From positions 1,818,501-1,882,500 of the forward strand of contig NZ_CP014870.1 in the NCBI RefSeq assembly GCF_001661075.1: a DNA stretch of 64,000 bases. Direction: 5' to 3'. Positions 1-8,990 of this stretch are shown one piece after another; positions within the stretch are counted from its first letter, which is position 1, and each line of letters opens with the position of its first letter. The notes below the pieces were generated by a model, which saw nothing but the letters and a program-made list of their open reading frames with translations, searched no databases and was not told the DNA's origin. Origin of the DNA: Pseudomonas silesiensis (GTDB lineage Bacteria > Pseudomonadota > Gammaproteobacteria > Pseudomonadales > Pseudomonadaceae). Position numbers and translations under genes: made by a program.

Positions 1-394
1 CGCCCGCGGTTTCCATCAAGGCTTTGGCCGCGGATTTACTGCCCATGGCGTCGATGGCCGAGGCGGGTGGGCCGAGGAAGATCAAGCCGGCGGCTTCGAT
101 GGCGCGGGCGAACCCGGCGTTCTCGGACAGGAAGCCATACCCCGGATGGATCGCCTGGGCGCCACTGGCCTTGGCCGCGGCGATGAGTTTGTCGATCTGC
201 AGGTAGCTGTCGGCGGCTTTGCTGCCACCGAGGTCGACGCGGATATCCGCTTCGCGACTATGGCGCGCGTCGCGGTCAGTGGCGCTGTGCACGGCCACGG
301 TGGTCAGGCCCAGGGCCTTGGCGGTACGCATCACCCGGCAAGCGATCTCGCCGCGGTTGGCCACCAGCAGGGTGGTGAGGACAGGTGCGCTCAT
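1..394 (-). CDS. liuD: Methylcrotonyl-CoA carboxylase, biotin-containing alpha subunit (5' part only)
   Basis: Only the first 131 residues lie inside the window; the gene runs off the left edge. The translation starts MSAPVLTTLLVANRGEIACR and continues with the biotin carboxylase N-terminal features NRGEIA and HPGYGFLSEN, the ATP-grasp family signature shared by acetyl-, propionyl- and methylcrotonyl-CoA carboxylases. The ATG (394-392) shares one base with the TGA of liuC (396-394), so the two are translationally coupled. Family knowledge: this subunit carboxylates its own biotin and works with LiuB to convert 3-methylcrotonyl-CoA to 3-methylglutaconyl-CoA in leucine breakdown. The choice of methylcrotonyl over other acyl-CoA carboxylases rests on the adjacent liuB, liuC and liuA. 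Confidence 0.93.
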   Translation of the reverse strand, partial: MSAPVLTTLLVANRGEIACRVMRTAKALGLTTVAVHSATDRDARHSREADIRVDLGGSKAADSYLQIDKLIAAAKASGAQAIHPGYGFLSENAGFARAIEAAGLIFLGPPASAIDAMGSKSAAKALMETAG

Positions 395-1209
395 CAACGC
401 GACTCCTTGGTGGTGGTGGCGGCTTTCCAGTTTGGCGCACGCTTTTGCAGAAAGGCTCGCAAGCCCTCCTGGCCTTCAGGGCTGACGCGGATGCGCGCAA
501 TGGCATTTTCGGTGTAGCGCCGCAGCGCCGGGGTCAGGGCGCCGTTGCCGACTTCGCGCAGCAAGTCCTTGCTGACGCGCATGGCCGCCGGGCTGTTGAG
601 CAACAGATTGTCGATCCACTCTTCGACTTTTTGCTCCAGCTCATTGCCTGGATAACTCTCCGACAACAAACCGATGTCCTGCGCCCGCTGCCCACCGAAG
701 CGCTCGGCGGTCAGCGCATAACGGCGTGCCGCCCGTTCGCCGATGGCTTGCACCACGAACGGGCTGATCACCGCCGGGGCCAGGCCGATGCGCACTTCCG
801 ACAGGCAGAATTGCGCGTCATCGGCACCGATCGCCATGTCGCAGCAACTGATCAGGCCCAACGCGCCGCCAAAGGCCGCACCTTGCACCACCGCCAGGGT
901 CGGGATTTTCAGCTTGGCCAGGTTGTACATCAACTCCGCCAGTTCCCGGGCGTCGTCGAGGTTGGTGTGGTAATCGAGCTCGGCCGATTGCTGCATCCAG
1001 GCCAGGTCGGCGCCGGCACTGAAATGCTTGCCGCGACCGCGCACCAGCAAGAAGCGCAGGCTGGCATCGCCCGACACCTTGTCCAGGGCGAGGATCAACT
1101 CGCGGATCATCTCGGCGTTGAACGCGTTGTTCTTTTCTTCACGGCTGAGCCACAGGGTCGCGAAACCCCGCGGGTCGGTCAGCAGTTCCAGCGTATTGAA
1201 GTCGCTCAT
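394..1209 (-). CDS. liuC: Methylglutaconyl-CoA hydratase (enoyl-CoA hydratase family)
   Basis: A 271-residue crotonase-fold protein. The oxyanion-hole segment GKHFSAGADLAWM and the conserved GAAFGGALGLISCCDMAI block, followed by SEVRIGLAP with the catalytic-region Glu, are typical of the family. I start it at ATG 1209 (MSDFNTLELL); upstream in-frame codons run into a REP element and look non-coding. It follows liuB after a 157-bp gap that contains a REP pair, and overlaps liuD by one base. In the liu pathway it hydrates 3-methylglutaconyl-CoA to HMG-CoA; that substrate assignment is from context. Confidence 0.92.
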   Translation of the reverse strand: MSDFNTLELLTDPRGFATLWLSREEKNNAFNAEMIRELILALDKVSGDASLRFLLVRGRGKHFSAGADLAWMQQSAELDYHTNLDDARELAELMYNLAKLKIPTLAVVQGAAFGGALGLISCCDMAIGADDAQFCLSEVRIGLAPAVISPFVVQAIGERAARRYALTAERFGGQRAQDIGLLSESYPGNELEQKVEEWIDNLLLNSPAAMRVSKDLLREVGNGALTPALRRYTENAIARIRVSPEGQEGLRAFLQKRAPNWKAATTTKESR

Positions 1210-1236
1210 ATTCGTCCGTCTCCACAACTCTTCCCC

Positions 1237-1343
1237 CTGTAGGAGCGAGGCTTGCCCGCGAAGCAAACACCGAGGTGTACCTGTTGCACCGCGTCATGTT
1301 TGTTCGCGGGCAAGTCGGATCGCCGCCCGCTCGCTCCTACAGG
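1237..1343. repeat. REP pair (inverted)
   Basis: The left arm TGTAGGAGCGAGGCTTGCCC and its inverted partner, ending in GCTCGCTCCTACA, flank a spacer of about 50 bp in the liuC-liuB gap. This is the Pseudomonas REP doublet seen repeatedly in this window. Confidence 0.85.
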
Positions 1344-1366
1344 ATCAGATCAGATTCACATCAGGA

Positions 1367-2971
1367 TCACATCCGGAACACGCCGAAGCGGCTCGGTTCG
1401 ATTGGCGCGTTCAACGACGCCGACAAGGCCAGGGCCAACACATCCCGGGTCTGCGCCGGGTCGATGACACCGTCATCCCACAGTCGCGCGCTGGAATAGT
1501 AGGGGTGCCCCTGTTCCTCATACTGATCGAGAATCGGCTGCTTGATCTCCGCTTCCTGCTCGGCACTGAAACCCTGGCCACTGCGCTCGGCCTGTTCGCG
1601 TTTCACTTGCACCAAAACCCCCGCAGCTTGCTCGGCACCCATCACCCCGATCCGCGCATTCGGCCACATCCACAAAAAGCGCGGATCATAAGCCCGGCCG
1701 CACATGCCGTAGTTACCGGCACCAAAACTGCCACCAATGATCACCGTAAACTTCGGCACCTTGGCGCAAGCGACCGCGGTCACCAGTTTCGCGCCGTGCT
1801 TGGCAATGCCGCCGGCTTCATATTTCTGCCCGACCATGAACCCGGTGATGTTCTGCAGGAACAGCAACGGAATCCCGCGCTGGCACGCCAGCTCGATAAA
1901 GTGCGCGCCTTTCTGCGCGGCTTCGGCGAACAGGATGCCGTTGTTGGCGAGGATCGCGATCGGGTAACCGTGCAAGTGGGCAAAGCCACAGACCAGGGTC
2001 GTACCGAACAGCGCCTTGAATTCATCGAACACCGAACCGTCGACCAACCGCGCAATCACTTCACGCACATCGAACGGCTGCTTGGCGTCCGCCGACACCA
2101 CGCCATACAACTCGTCGCTGGCGTAGAGCGGAGCGATCGGCGTGCGTTGCTGCACTTCACCGAGCTTGCGCCAGTTGAGGTTGGCGATGCTGCGCCGGGC
2201 GATGGCCAGGGCGTGTTCGTCGCTCTCGGCGTAATGGTCGGCCACCCCGGAAATCTTGCAGTGCACATCGGCCCCGCCCAGGTCCTCGGCGCTGACCACT
2301 TCACCGGTCGCGGCTTTCACCAGCGGCGGGCCGGCGAGGAAAATCGTCGCCTGCTGACGCACCATGATCGCTTCGTCGGCCATCGCCGGCACATACGCAC
2401 CACCGGCGGTGCACGAGCCCATCACCACCGCGATCTGCGGAATGCCCATGGCGCTCATGTTCGCCTGGTTGAAGAAGATCCGGCCGAAGTGCTCACGGTC
2501 GGGGAACACTTCATCCTGACGCGGCAGGTTGGCGCCACCGGAGTCCACCAGGTAGATGCACGGCAGGCGGTTCTGCTGGGCGATGGTCTGGGCGCGCAGG
2601 TGTTTTTTCACGGTCAGCGGGTAATACGAGCCACCTTTCACCGTGGCATCGTTGGCGACGATCATGCATTCGACGCCTTCGACCCGACCGATCCCGGCAA
2701 TCACGCCCGCGGCCGGCACGTCTTCGCCGTACACCGCGTAGGCCGCCAGTTGGCTGATCTCCAGGAACGGCGAGCCCGGATCGAGCAGGCGATTGATCCG
2801 CTCACGGGGCAGCAATTTGCCCCGGGAGGTGTGGCGTTCTTGCGCCTTCGGGCCGCCACCTTGCTGCACCTGGGCGAGCAGGGTGTGCAGGGCGTCGACC
2901 TGTTTGAGCATCGCCGCGCTGTTGGCGGCGAACTCCGCCGAACGAGGGTTGAGCTGGGTATGCAAAATCAT
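1367..2971 (-). CDS. liuB: Methylcrotonyl-CoA carboxylase, beta (carboxyltransferase) subunit
   Basis: A 534-residue carboxyltransferase. Visible family blocks are [20 protein letters not shown] in the N-terminal half and [20 protein letters not shown] in the C-terminal half, the two crotonase-like domains that bind acyl-CoA and carboxybiotin. Length fits the family. I use ATG 2971 ([14 protein letters not shown]) rather than a more upstream in-frame codon, because the residues before it come from a repetitive intergenic sequence. It lies between liuA and liuC in the same orientation and pairs with LiuD. Confidence 0.94.
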   Translation of the reverse strand: MILHTQLNPRSAEFAANSAAMLKQVDALHTLLAQVQQGGGPKAQERHTSRGKLLPRERINRLLDPGSPFLEISQLAAYAVYGEDVPAAGVIAGIGRVEGVECMIVANDATVKGGSYYPLTVKKHLRAQTIAQQNRLPCIYLVDSGGANLPRQDEVFPDREHFGRIFFNQANMSAMGIPQIAVVMGSCTAGGAYVPAMADEAIMVRQQATIFLAGPPLVKAATGEVVSAEDLGGADVHCKISGVADHYAESDEHALAIARRSIANLNWRKLGEVQQRTPIAPLYASDELYGVVSADAKQPFDVREVIARLVDGSVFDEFKALFGTTLVCGFAHLHGYPIAILANNGILFAEAAQKGAHFIELACQRGIPLLFLQNITGFMVGQKYEAGGIAKHGAKLVTAVACAKVPKFTVIIGGSFGAGNYGMCGRAYDPRFLWMWPNARIGVMGAEQAAGVLVQVKREQAERSGQGFSAEQEAEIKQPILDQYEEQGHPYYSSARLWDDGVIDPAQTRDVLALALSASLNAPIEPSRFGVFRM

Positions 2972-2979
2972 CGGGCTAC

Positions 2980-3065
2980 TCCGTAGCAGCTTCAAGTTGC
3001 AAGCTGCAAGTTAGAAGCAAGCGCGCAGTCTTCTTGCCGCTTGAAACTTGCCGCTTGCCGCTAAC
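2980..3065. repeat. Intergenic palindromic repeat between liuA and liuB
   Basis: A run of CTTGCAGCTTGAAGC-type motifs on one side (GCTTCAAGTTGCAAGCTGCA) and partly complementary motifs on the other (GCCGCTTGAAACTTGCCGCT). It is a second repeat family, distinct from the REP doublets, and fills nearly the whole liuA-liuB gap. It may form a stem-loop in the liu mRNA. Confidence 0.5.
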
Positions 3066-3070
3066 GAAAT

Positions 3071-4234
3071 TCATTTCGTTTCGTTGAACAGTTCGCGACC
3101 GATCAGCATGCGCCGGATCTCACTGGTGCCCGCGCCGATTTCGTACAGCTTGGCGTCGCGCAGCAGGCGACCGGCAGGAAATTCGTTGATGTAGCCGTTG
3201 CCACCGAGAATCTGGATCGCATCCAGGGCCATTTGCGTGGCGCGTTCGGCGCTGTACAGGATCACCCCGGCGGCGTCCTTGCGCGTGGTTTCGCCACGCT
3301 CGCAGGCCTGGGCCACCGCATACAGGTAGGCGCGGCTGGCGTTGAGCTGGGTGTACATGTCGGCGACCTTGCCCTGGATCAGCTGGAATTCGCCGATGCT
3401 CTGGCCGAACTGCTTGCGGTCGTGGATGTACGGCACGATCAGGTCCATGCAAGCCTGCATGATCCCGGTCGGGCCGCCGGACAGGACCACGCGCTCGTAG
3501 TCGAGGCCGCTCATCAACACTTTCACGCCGCCGTTGAGCACGCCGAGAATGTTCTCTTGCGGCACTTCCACGTCATCGAAGAACAGCTCGCAGGTGTTGG
3601 AACCGCGCATGCCGAGCTTGTCGAATTTGTTGCTGCGGCTGAAGCCTTTGGAGTCGCGCTCGACGATGAACGCGGTGATGCCGTGCGGGCCCTTTTCCAG
3701 GTCGGTCTTGGCGTAGATCACGTAGGTGTTGGCGTCCGGACCGTTGGTTATCCAGGTCTTGCTGCCGTTAAGAACGTAGTGATCGCCACGCTTGTCGGCG
3801 CGCAGCTTCATCGACACCACGTCGGAGCCGGCATTCGGCTCGCTCATGGCCAGGGCGCCGATGTGCTCGCCGCTGATCAGCTTCGGCAGGTACTTGGTCT
3901 TCTGCTCGTGATTGCCGTTGCGGTTGATCTGATTCACGCACAGGTTGGAATGCGCGCCGTAGGACAGCGCCACCGACGCCGAGCCGCGGCTGATTTCTTC
4001 CATGATCACCACGTGCGCCAGGTAACCCAGGCCAGCGCCGCCGTACTCTTCCGGCACGGTGACCCCCAACAGGCCCATGTCGCCGAACTTGCGCCACAGG
4101 TCCGCCGGGAACAGGTTGTCGATGTCGATCTGAGCGGCGCGCGGGGCGACCTCTTTGGCAACGAAGGCCTGAACCTGATCGCGCAGCATGTCGATGGTTT
4201 CACCGAGGGCAAAATTCAGGGATGGATAGCTCAT
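3071..4234 (-). CDS. liuA: Isovaleryl-CoA dehydrogenase
   Basis: A 387-residue FAD-dependent acyl-CoA dehydrogenase. The segment [12 protein letters not shown] places a Glu at residue 247 in the position used as catalytic base by isovaleryl-CoA dehydrogenases, unlike the C-terminal Glu of most acyl-CoA dehydrogenases. Family signatures [11 protein letters not shown] and [19 protein letters not shown] are present. It catalyses isovaleryl-CoA to 3-methylcrotonyl-CoA. It is the first gene of the leftward liuABCD group and sits directly behind the candidate LiuR operators at 4291 and 4334. Confidence 0.95.
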   Translation of the reverse strand: MSYPSLNFALGETIDMLRDQVQAFVAKEVAPRAAQIDIDNLFPADLWRKFGDMGLLGVTVPEEYGGAGLGYLAHVVIMEEISRGSASVALSYGAHSNLCVNQINRNGNHEQKTKYLPKLISGEHIGALAMSEPNAGSDVVSMKLRADKRGDHYVLNGSKTWITNGPDANTYVIYAKTDLEKGPHGITAFIVERDSKGFSRSNKFDKLGMRGSNTCELFFDDVEVPQENILGVLNGGVKVLMSGLDYERVVLSGGPTGIMQACMDLIVPYIHDRKQFGQSIGEFQLIQGKVADMYTQLNASRAYLYAVAQACERGETTRKDAAGVILYSAERATQMALDAIQILGGNGYINEFPAGRLLRDAKLYEIGAGTSEIRRMLIGRELFNETK

Positions 4235-4290
4235 GGGGCACCTTTTGGCTTTTTTGTAGGGTAGGGGAGGGCCGTGATCGGGTTCTCACC

Positions 4291-4306
4291 TTTACGTTAA
4301 CGTAAA
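4291..4306. promoter_or_regulatory. Candidate LiuR operator 1 (liuA / acyl-CoA synthetase)
   Basis: TTTACGTTAACGTAAA is a perfect 16-bp palindrome in the divergent region between liuA and the acyl-CoA synthetase. It is close to the site in front of liuR (8887). MerR regulators of branched-chain amino acid and fatty acid catabolism are known to bind motifs of this kind; binding here is inferred. Confidence 0.72.
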
Positions 4307-4333
4307 CCTGAGACGAATGGCTGTCAATCACCC

Positions 4334-4349
4334 TTTACGTTAACGTCAA
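4334..4349. promoter_or_regulatory. Candidate LiuR operator 2
   Basis: TTTACGTTAACGTCAA differs by one base from the operator 43 bp away. Two sites in one divergent region could serve the leftward and rightward promoters separately. Confidence 0.7.
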
Positions 4350-4392
4350 CTTGAGCGACATTAGAGCCAGTTCAAGATGTAACCACGGCCCC

Positions 4393-4491
4393 CCCCGTAA
4401 GAGCGAGGCTTGCCCGCGAAGGCGTCGGCTCAGTCGACATTGATACTGAACATGCTGGCCTCTTCGCGGGCAAGCCTCGCTCCTACGGGGG
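4393..4491. repeat. REP pair (inverted)
   Basis: GAGCGAGGCTTGCCCGCGAA and its reverse complement TTCGCGGGCAAGCCTCGCTC flank a spacer of about 40 bp, just upstream of the acyl-CoA synthetase start. Confidence 0.85.
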
Positions 4492-4530
4492 ACCGTAGCC
4501 AACCCATTAATAAAGACAATAGGGGTCGTC

Positions 4531-6228
4531 ATGGATCAACCCACCGCAAGCCCGCAGCGCAGCTACACCCGCGGTTCACAGGACAAAGCCTTGCTGGCGA
4601 TGACCATCGGCCAGGCGTTCGACAACACCGTCGCGCACTACCCGACCGGGGAGGCGCTGGTCGTGCGTCACCAGCAACTGCGCTACACCTGGCAGCAACT
4701 GGCCGACGCCGTAGACCTGCACGCCCGGGCGCTATTGGCCCTGGGCCTGCAGACCGGCGATCGCCTCGGCATCTGGGCCCCCAACTGCGCCCAATGGTGC
4801 ATCAGCCAGTTCGCCAGCGCGAAAATCGGCGTGATCCTGGTCAACATCAACCCGGCCTACCGCAGCTCCGAACTGGAATACGTCCTCAAGCAATCCGGCT
4901 GCCAATGGCTGGTCTGCGCCGGCGCCTTCAAAACCTCCAACTACCACGGCATGCTGCAAGGCCTGGTACCGGAACTGGCGGAGCACACCCTCGGCCAATT
5001 GCACAGCGAACGCCTGCCGGACCTGCGCGGGGTGATCAGCCTCGACGCCCAGCCGCCGTCGGGTTTCCTGCCCTGGTCGCAACTGACCGAACTTGCCGGC
5101 AACGTGTCCGCCGAGCAACTGCACCAACGCCAGGACAGCCTGCATTTCGACCAGGCGGTAAACATCCAGTACACCTCCGGCACCACCGGCTTCCCCAAGG
5201 GCGCGACCCTCAGCCACTACAACATTCTCAACAACGGCTACATGGTCGGCGAAAGCCTCGGCCTGACCCACGAAGATCGCCTGGTGATCCCGGTGCCGCT
5301 GTATCACTGCTTCGGCATGGTCATGGGTAACCTGGGCTGCATGACCCACGGCAGCACCATGATCTACCCCAACGACGCCTTCGATCCGCTGCTGACCCTG
5401 ACCACCGTCGCCGAAGAAAAAGCCACCGCGCTCTACGGCGTCCCGACCATGTTCATCGCCCTGCTGGACCAACCCCAGCGCGCGGAATTCGACCTGTCGA
5501 GCCTGCGCACCGGAATCATGGCCGGGGCCACCTGCCCGATCGAAGTGATGCGCCGGGTCATCACCGACATGCACATGAGTGAAGTACAGATCGCCTACGG
5601 CATGACAGAAACCAGCCCGGTGTCGCTACAGACCGGCCCCTCGGACGACCTGGAACTGCGCGTCACCACCGTCGGCCGCACCCAGCCGCAACTGGAAAGC
5701 AAAATCATCGACGAGGCCGGCAACCTGGTGCCCCGCGGCACCATCGGCGAACTCTGCACCCGCGGCTACAGCGTGATGCTCGGCTACTGGAACAACCCGC
5801 AAGGCACCGCAGAAGCCATCGACCAGGCCGGCTGGATGCACACCGGCGACCTGGCGAGCATGAACGACGAGGGTTACGTGAACATCGCCGGCCGCAACAA
5901 GGACATGATCATCCGCGGCGGTGAAAACATTTATCCGCGGGAACTGGAAGAATTCTTCTTCACCCACCCGGCCGTGGCCGACGTGCAAGTGATCGGCATC
6001 CCGTGCTCGCGCTACGGCGAAGAAATCGTCGCCTGGATCAAATTCCACCCCGGCCACAGCGCCACCGAGCAAGAACTGCAAACCTGGTGCAAAGAGCGCA
6101 TCGCCCACTTCAAGACGCCACGCTACTTCAAATTCGTCGACGAGTTCCCGATGACCGTCACCGGCAAAATCCAGAAATTCCGCATGCGCGAAATCAGCAT
6201 CGAAGAACTAAGCCTCAACAAAACCTGA
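4531..6228 (+). CDS. AMP-binding acyl-CoA synthetase of the liu locus
   Basis: A 565-residue ANL-superfamily enzyme. The ATP-binding loop [12 protein letters not shown] lies near residues 214-225, the A8-type stretch [12 protein letters not shown] follows, and the C-terminal VTGKIQKF carries the conserved Lys (546) of the acyl-adenylation step. The start ATG follows AGGGG. It is divergent from liuA and shares its operator region, so it probably activates a free acid that enters the leucine/isovalerate route (for example isovalerate or a related branched acid). The sequence does not define the substrate. The family is broad and is often annotated as fatty-acyl-CoA synthase. Confidence 0.85.
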   Translation: MDQPTASPQRSYTRGSQDKALLAMTIGQAFDNTVAHYPTGEALVVRHQQLRYTWQQLADAVDLHARALLALGLQTGDRLGIWAPNCAQWCISQFASAKIGVILVNINPAYRSSELEYVLKQSGCQWLVCAGAFKTSNYHGMLQGLVPELAEHTLGQLHSERLPDLRGVISLDAQPPSGFLPWSQLTELAGNVSAEQLHQRQDSLHFDQAVNIQYTSGTTGFPKGATLSHYNILNNGYMVGESLGLTHEDRLVIPVPLYHCFGMVMGNLGCMTHGSTMIYPNDAFDPLLTLTTVAEEKATALYGVPTMFIALLDQPQRAEFDLSSLRTGIMAGATCPIEVMRRVITDMHMSEVQIAYGMTETSPVSLQTGPSDDLELRVTTVGRTQPQLESKIIDEAGNLVPRGTIGELCTRGYSVMLGYWNNPQGTAEAIDQAGWMHTGDLASMNDEGYVNIAGRNKDMIIRGGENIYPRELEEFFFTHPAVADVQVIGIPCSRYGEEIVAWIKFHPGHSATEQELQTWCKERIAHFKTPRYFKFVDEFPMTVTGKIQKFRMREISIEELSLNKT

Positions 6229-6235
6229 CCACAAC

Positions 6236-6556
6236 CCCTGGTGGACCTGGTGGACCTGGTGGATCTGTTGGACCTGGTGAACCTGGTGAACCTGGTGGAT
6301 CTGTTGGACCTGGTGAACCTGGTGAACCTGGTGAACCTGGTGGATCTGTTGGACCTGGTGAACCTGGTGGATCTGGTGGATCTGGTGGACTTGGTGGACC
6401 TGGTGAACCTGGTGAACCCGGTGGATCTGTTGGACCTGGTGAACCTGGTGGATCTGGTGAACCCGGTGAACCCGGTGGATCTGTTGGACCTGGTGAACCT
6501 GGTGGATCTGGTGAACCCGGTGAACCCGGTGAACCCGGTGGATCTGTTGGACCTGT
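6236..6556. repeat. 9-bp tandem repeat array (GGTGGACCT / GGTGAACCT / GGTGGATCT)
   Basis: About 35 head-to-tail copies of a 9-bp unit, GGTGRAYCT with variants GGATCTGTT and GAACCCGGT, start eight bases after the stop of the acyl-CoA synthetase and run into a REP element. Because the unit length is a multiple of three, several frames stay open; one would encode a collagen-like Gly-Pro-Gly/Gly-Glu-Pro repeat. I see no start, ribosome site or separate gene, so I treat it as a non-coding minisatellite. Confidence 0.9.
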
Positions 6557-6645
6557 AGGAGCGAGGCTTGCCCGCGAAGAACGATGACGCGGTTTCCCTG
6601 TGCAATCGCGGCGTTCCCTTCGCGGGCAAGCCTCGCTCCTACAGG
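6553..6645. repeat. REP pair between two tandem arrays
   Basis: TGTAGGAGCGAGGCTTGCCC on the left and GGGCAAGCCTCGCTCCTACA on the right. It separates the 9-bp array from the 6-bp array. Confidence 0.88.
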
Positions 6646-6757
6646 TACCGGAACCGGTACAGGTACAGGTATAGGTATAGGTACAGGTATAGGTATAAGT
6701 ACAGGTATAGGTATAGGTATAGGTACAGGTATAGGTACAGGTATAGGTACAGGTATT
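6642..6757. repeat. 6-bp tandem repeat array (GGTAYA)
   Basis: About 19 copies of GGTACA/GGTATA with occasional variants (GGAACC, AGTACA). It starts directly at the end of the REP right arm. It is non-coding by the same reasoning as the 9-bp array. Confidence 0.9.
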
Positions 6758-6811
6758 GGGATGGGTGAGCGGGAGAAATACCGGCACAATTTGGCGAAAC
6801 GCAGAAAGCAC

Positions 6812-6842
6812 AAAGGGGAGCCGAAGCTCCCCTTTAATTTTG
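6812..6842 (+). terminator. Rho-independent terminator downstream of the acyl-CoA synthetase
   Basis: AAAGGGGAGC-CGAA-GCTCCCCTTT is a perfect 10-bp stem with a tetraloop followed by AATTTTG. It is the first strong hairpin after the synthetase and the two repeat arrays. Confidence 0.8.
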
Positions 6843-7358
6843 TCGTTACGTGCTCTTTTTTTATTATTGAGGGGCGGTCTGTTTTTGTTTTTAGCAACCG
6901 TGACCCTTTACCGCTGTTTTTATCGACCCCCATCCGGGATCAAGAGCAAACGTATTTTTTTGAGCGCTGATCTACTTTCTCGCCAAGCGATCCAACCAGT
7001 TCGGGAGCTACCTGAAGGTAGTTTTATTATTCTCTGCCCGGTTGCGGGTCACTCCGAAAAGCACCCTGAAAAGCACATCCTCTCCAAAAAAATCTGTTAG
7101 CTGCGTCTCTGCCGTGTTGTTTTTGTTATGTCAGAGTCGTTACGTCTTATTTTTATTAGGGGTGGAGCGTTTTTTTTTATTCTTGTTATGCCATAGAGAT
7201 AGCAGGAGCCGTGCCAACTTTTAAAAACCCTTTAAAATCAACAAGTTGAGTTTTTCAGGGGTTTTTCTCACTGCCAGATTCCCCACATTTGTTTCCGTGT
7301 TACTCGCTTGCCCCCCACATTTTCGTCCCCGCGGTAACACCCCGACACATCCGCCCAC
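6843..7358. other. Gene-free AT-rich spacer
   Basis: About 515 bp, clearly richer in T than its neighbours, with many TTTTT/TTATT runs. It contains a short hairpin, CTACC-TGAA-GGTAG followed by TTTTATTATT (about 7011-7034), that looks like a rightward terminator. I find no credible ORF. A small RNA ending at that hairpin is possible but unsupported by any recognised family. Confidence 0.4.
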
Positions 7359-8258
7359 TCACTGTGCGCTACGCGCCTTGGCCACCCGCGAACCACTGGC
7401 GCGTCCCAGCACCGTGCTGATCTGCTGACCCGCCACAATCAACGCCTCAAGGTCGATTCCAGTGTCGATCCCCAGGCCATTGAGCAGGTAAATCACATCC
7501 TCAGTGGCCACGTTACCGCTGGCGCCCTTGGCATACGGGCAGCCACCAAGGCCGGCGATCGAGCTATCAAACACCGACACCCCTTCCAACAGACTGGCGT
7601 AGATATTGGCCATGGCCTGGCCATAGGTGTCGTGATAGTGCCCGGCGAGTTTCTCCCGCGGCACATCGGCCGCGACCACCTCAATCAACTTGCGCGTCGC
7701 ACCGGCCGTCCCGGTGCCGATGGTGTCGCCGAGGGACACTTCATAGCAGCCCATGGCATACAGCTCGCGCGCGACCAGCGCCACCTGCTCCGGCGCGACG
7801 TTACCCTCATAAGGGCAACCCAGCACACAGGACACATACCCCCGCACACTCACCCCATGCTGCTTCGCCGCCTCCATGATCGGCACGAAACGCGCCAGGC
7901 TCTCACTGATCGAGCAATTGATATTGCGCTGGGAAAACGCCTCGGACGCCGCAGCAAACACCGCCACCTCCTTGACCCCGGCAGCCACCGCATCCTCAAA
8001 CCCGCGAAGATTCGGCGCGAGCGCCGCATAAGTCACCCCGGGCTTGCGCTGAATCTGCGCAAACACCTCGGCGGAACCGGCCATCTGCGGCACCCACTTG
8101 GGCGAAACAAAACTGCCAACCTCGATATAGCTCACCCCGGCGGCAGTCAGTGCGTCGACCAACCGCACCTTGTCCGCGACACTGATGGGCTGGGCTTCAT
8201 TTTGCAGACCGTCGCGAGGACCGACTTCGACCAGGCGTACGTGAGAGGGTAGGGACAT
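7359..8258 (-). CDS. liuE: Hydroxymethylglutaryl-CoA lyase
   Basis: A 299-residue TIM-barrel enzyme of the HMGL/DRE family. The metal and catalytic segment is VEVGPRDGLQNE near the N-terminus; the active-site signature GLGGCPYAKGASGNVATED, with the catalytic Cys, lies near the C-terminus. It cleaves HMG-CoA to acetyl-CoA and acetoacetate, the last step of leucine catabolism. I start it at ATG 8258 (MSLPSHVRLVEV); codons further upstream lie in a REP-bearing spacer. It is separated from liuABCD by the divergent synthetase and follows liuR in the same direction. Confidence 0.95.
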   Translation of the reverse strand: MSLPSHVRLVEVGPRDGLQNEAQPISVADKVRLVDALTAAGVSYIEVGSFVSPKWVPQMAGSAEVFAQIQRKPGVTYAALAPNLRGFEDAVAAGVKEVAVFAAASEAFSQRNINCSISESLARFVPIMEAAKQHGVSVRGYVSCVLGCPYEGNVAPEQVALVARELYAMGCYEVSLGDTIGTGTAGATRKLIEVVAADVPREKLAGHYHDTYGQAMANIYASLLEGVSVFDSSIAGLGGCPYAKGASGNVATEDVIYLLNGLGIDTGIDLEALIVAGQQISTVLGRASGSRVAKARSAQ

Positions 8259-8326
8259 GGGAATCGACCTGTGCTGAATAATCTGAATGCTCAGAAAACC
8301 CTGTATGGGGGAACTGTGGAAAAAAC

Positions 8327-8428
8327 CTGTGGGAGCGGGCTTGCCCGCGATGGACGTTAACGATAACGAGTACCGCCTGGATAAACGCGGTGCCCTGACG
8401 TCCATCGCGAGCAAGCTCGCTCCTACAG
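8327..8428. repeat. REP pair (inverted)
   Basis: CTGTGGGAGCGGGCTTGCCC on the left and GCGAGCAAGCTCGCTCCTAC on the right. The arms extend into GCGATGGACGT / ACGTCCATCGC. It lies in the liuR-liuE gap. Confidence 0.85.
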
Positions 8429-8445
8429 TGGAATGTATTGACCTG

Positions 8446-8844
8446 CTAAACCACCTGCTGACTCTTGATCGTAAACTCCAACGCCTGCATACACCGCTCC
8501 TGCGCCGTATCCAACTCCAGCTTCATCTGCTCGATATCCAGCATCTGCTGCTCCAGCTGCTCCCGACGCTCAGCGATTTTGTTCAGCATCGTCTGCAACT
8601 GCTTCTGATTGCCACCGGTAGGATCGTAAAGCTCAATCAGCTCACGGCATTCCGCCAGTGAAAAACCAATACGCTTGCCCCGCAAAATCAGCTTCAGACT
8701 GACCTTGTCCCGGGGCGAATAGATACGTTCCTGCCCACGCCGCTCAGGGCTGAGCAGCCCTTGCTCTTCATAAAAGCGAATGGCCCGGGTGGTGATGTCG
8801 AGCTCGCGGGCGAGGTCGGAGATGCTATAGGTCTGGCTGCTCAT
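8446..8844 (-). CDS. liuR: MerR-family transcriptional regulator of leucine catabolism
   Basis: A 132-residue MerR protein. The N-terminal winged helix-turn-helix is typical (TYSISDLARELDITTRAIRF, then YEEQGLL). A long dimerisation helix follows, rich in Glu and Gln. There are no metal-binding Cys residues, so it is not a metal sensor. The likely ligand is an acyl-CoA intermediate of the pathway, as for other LiuR-type regulators; that is inferred. It stands immediately upstream of liuE, and the palindrome at 8887 in its own promoter matches those at liuA, suggesting autoregulation. Confidence 0.9.
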   Translation of the reverse strand: MSSQTYSISDLARELDITTRAIRFYEEQGLLSPERRGQERIYSPRDKVSLKLILRGKRIGFSLAECRELIELYDPTGGNQKQLQTMLNKIAERREQLEQQMLDIEQMKLELDTAQERCMQALEFTIKSQQVV

Positions 8845-8886
8845 GGAAGCGCTCGAAAAAGGTCATGGCGCTAAGCTAATGGCAGG

Positions 8887-8902
8887 TTGACGTTTACGTC
8901 AA
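8887..8902. promoter_or_regulatory. Candidate LiuR operator at liuR
   Basis: TTGACGTTTACGTCAA is a near-perfect palindrome 43 bp before the liuR start and close in sequence to the two sites in front of liuA. Confidence 0.7.
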
Positions 8903-8945
8903 GGGGCGTAAGTCTTTCGACGCATCGCAGGCCCCATCACAAACA

Positions 8946-8977
8946 AAACCGGGCGCATCAGCGCCCGGGTTTTTTAC
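8946..8977 (-). terminator. Terminator of the aer gene
   Basis: Read on the minus strand, a GGGCGC / GCGCCC stem with loop TGAT is followed by GGTTTTGTTTG. It lies 14 bases after the aer stop codon. Confidence 0.8.
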
Positions 8978-8990
8978 TTGAAGTCAGCAA

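Noticed and set aside
1028..2986. 652-codon open frame on the plus strand opposite liuB
   Set aside because: It is the antisense shadow of a well-supported carboxylase gene in high-GC DNA; its translation is low-complexity in Arg, His and Gly and shows no family motif.
6003..6587. Collagen-like Gly-Pro-Gly open frame across the 9-bp repeats
   Set aside because: The array length unit is a multiple of three, so frames in both directions stay open by construction. There is no start with a ribosome site, and the frame overlaps the end of the synthetase gene in another phase.
6236..6757. CRISPR array
   Set aside because: The repeats are contiguous 9-bp and 6-bp units with no spacers, and no cas genes are present.
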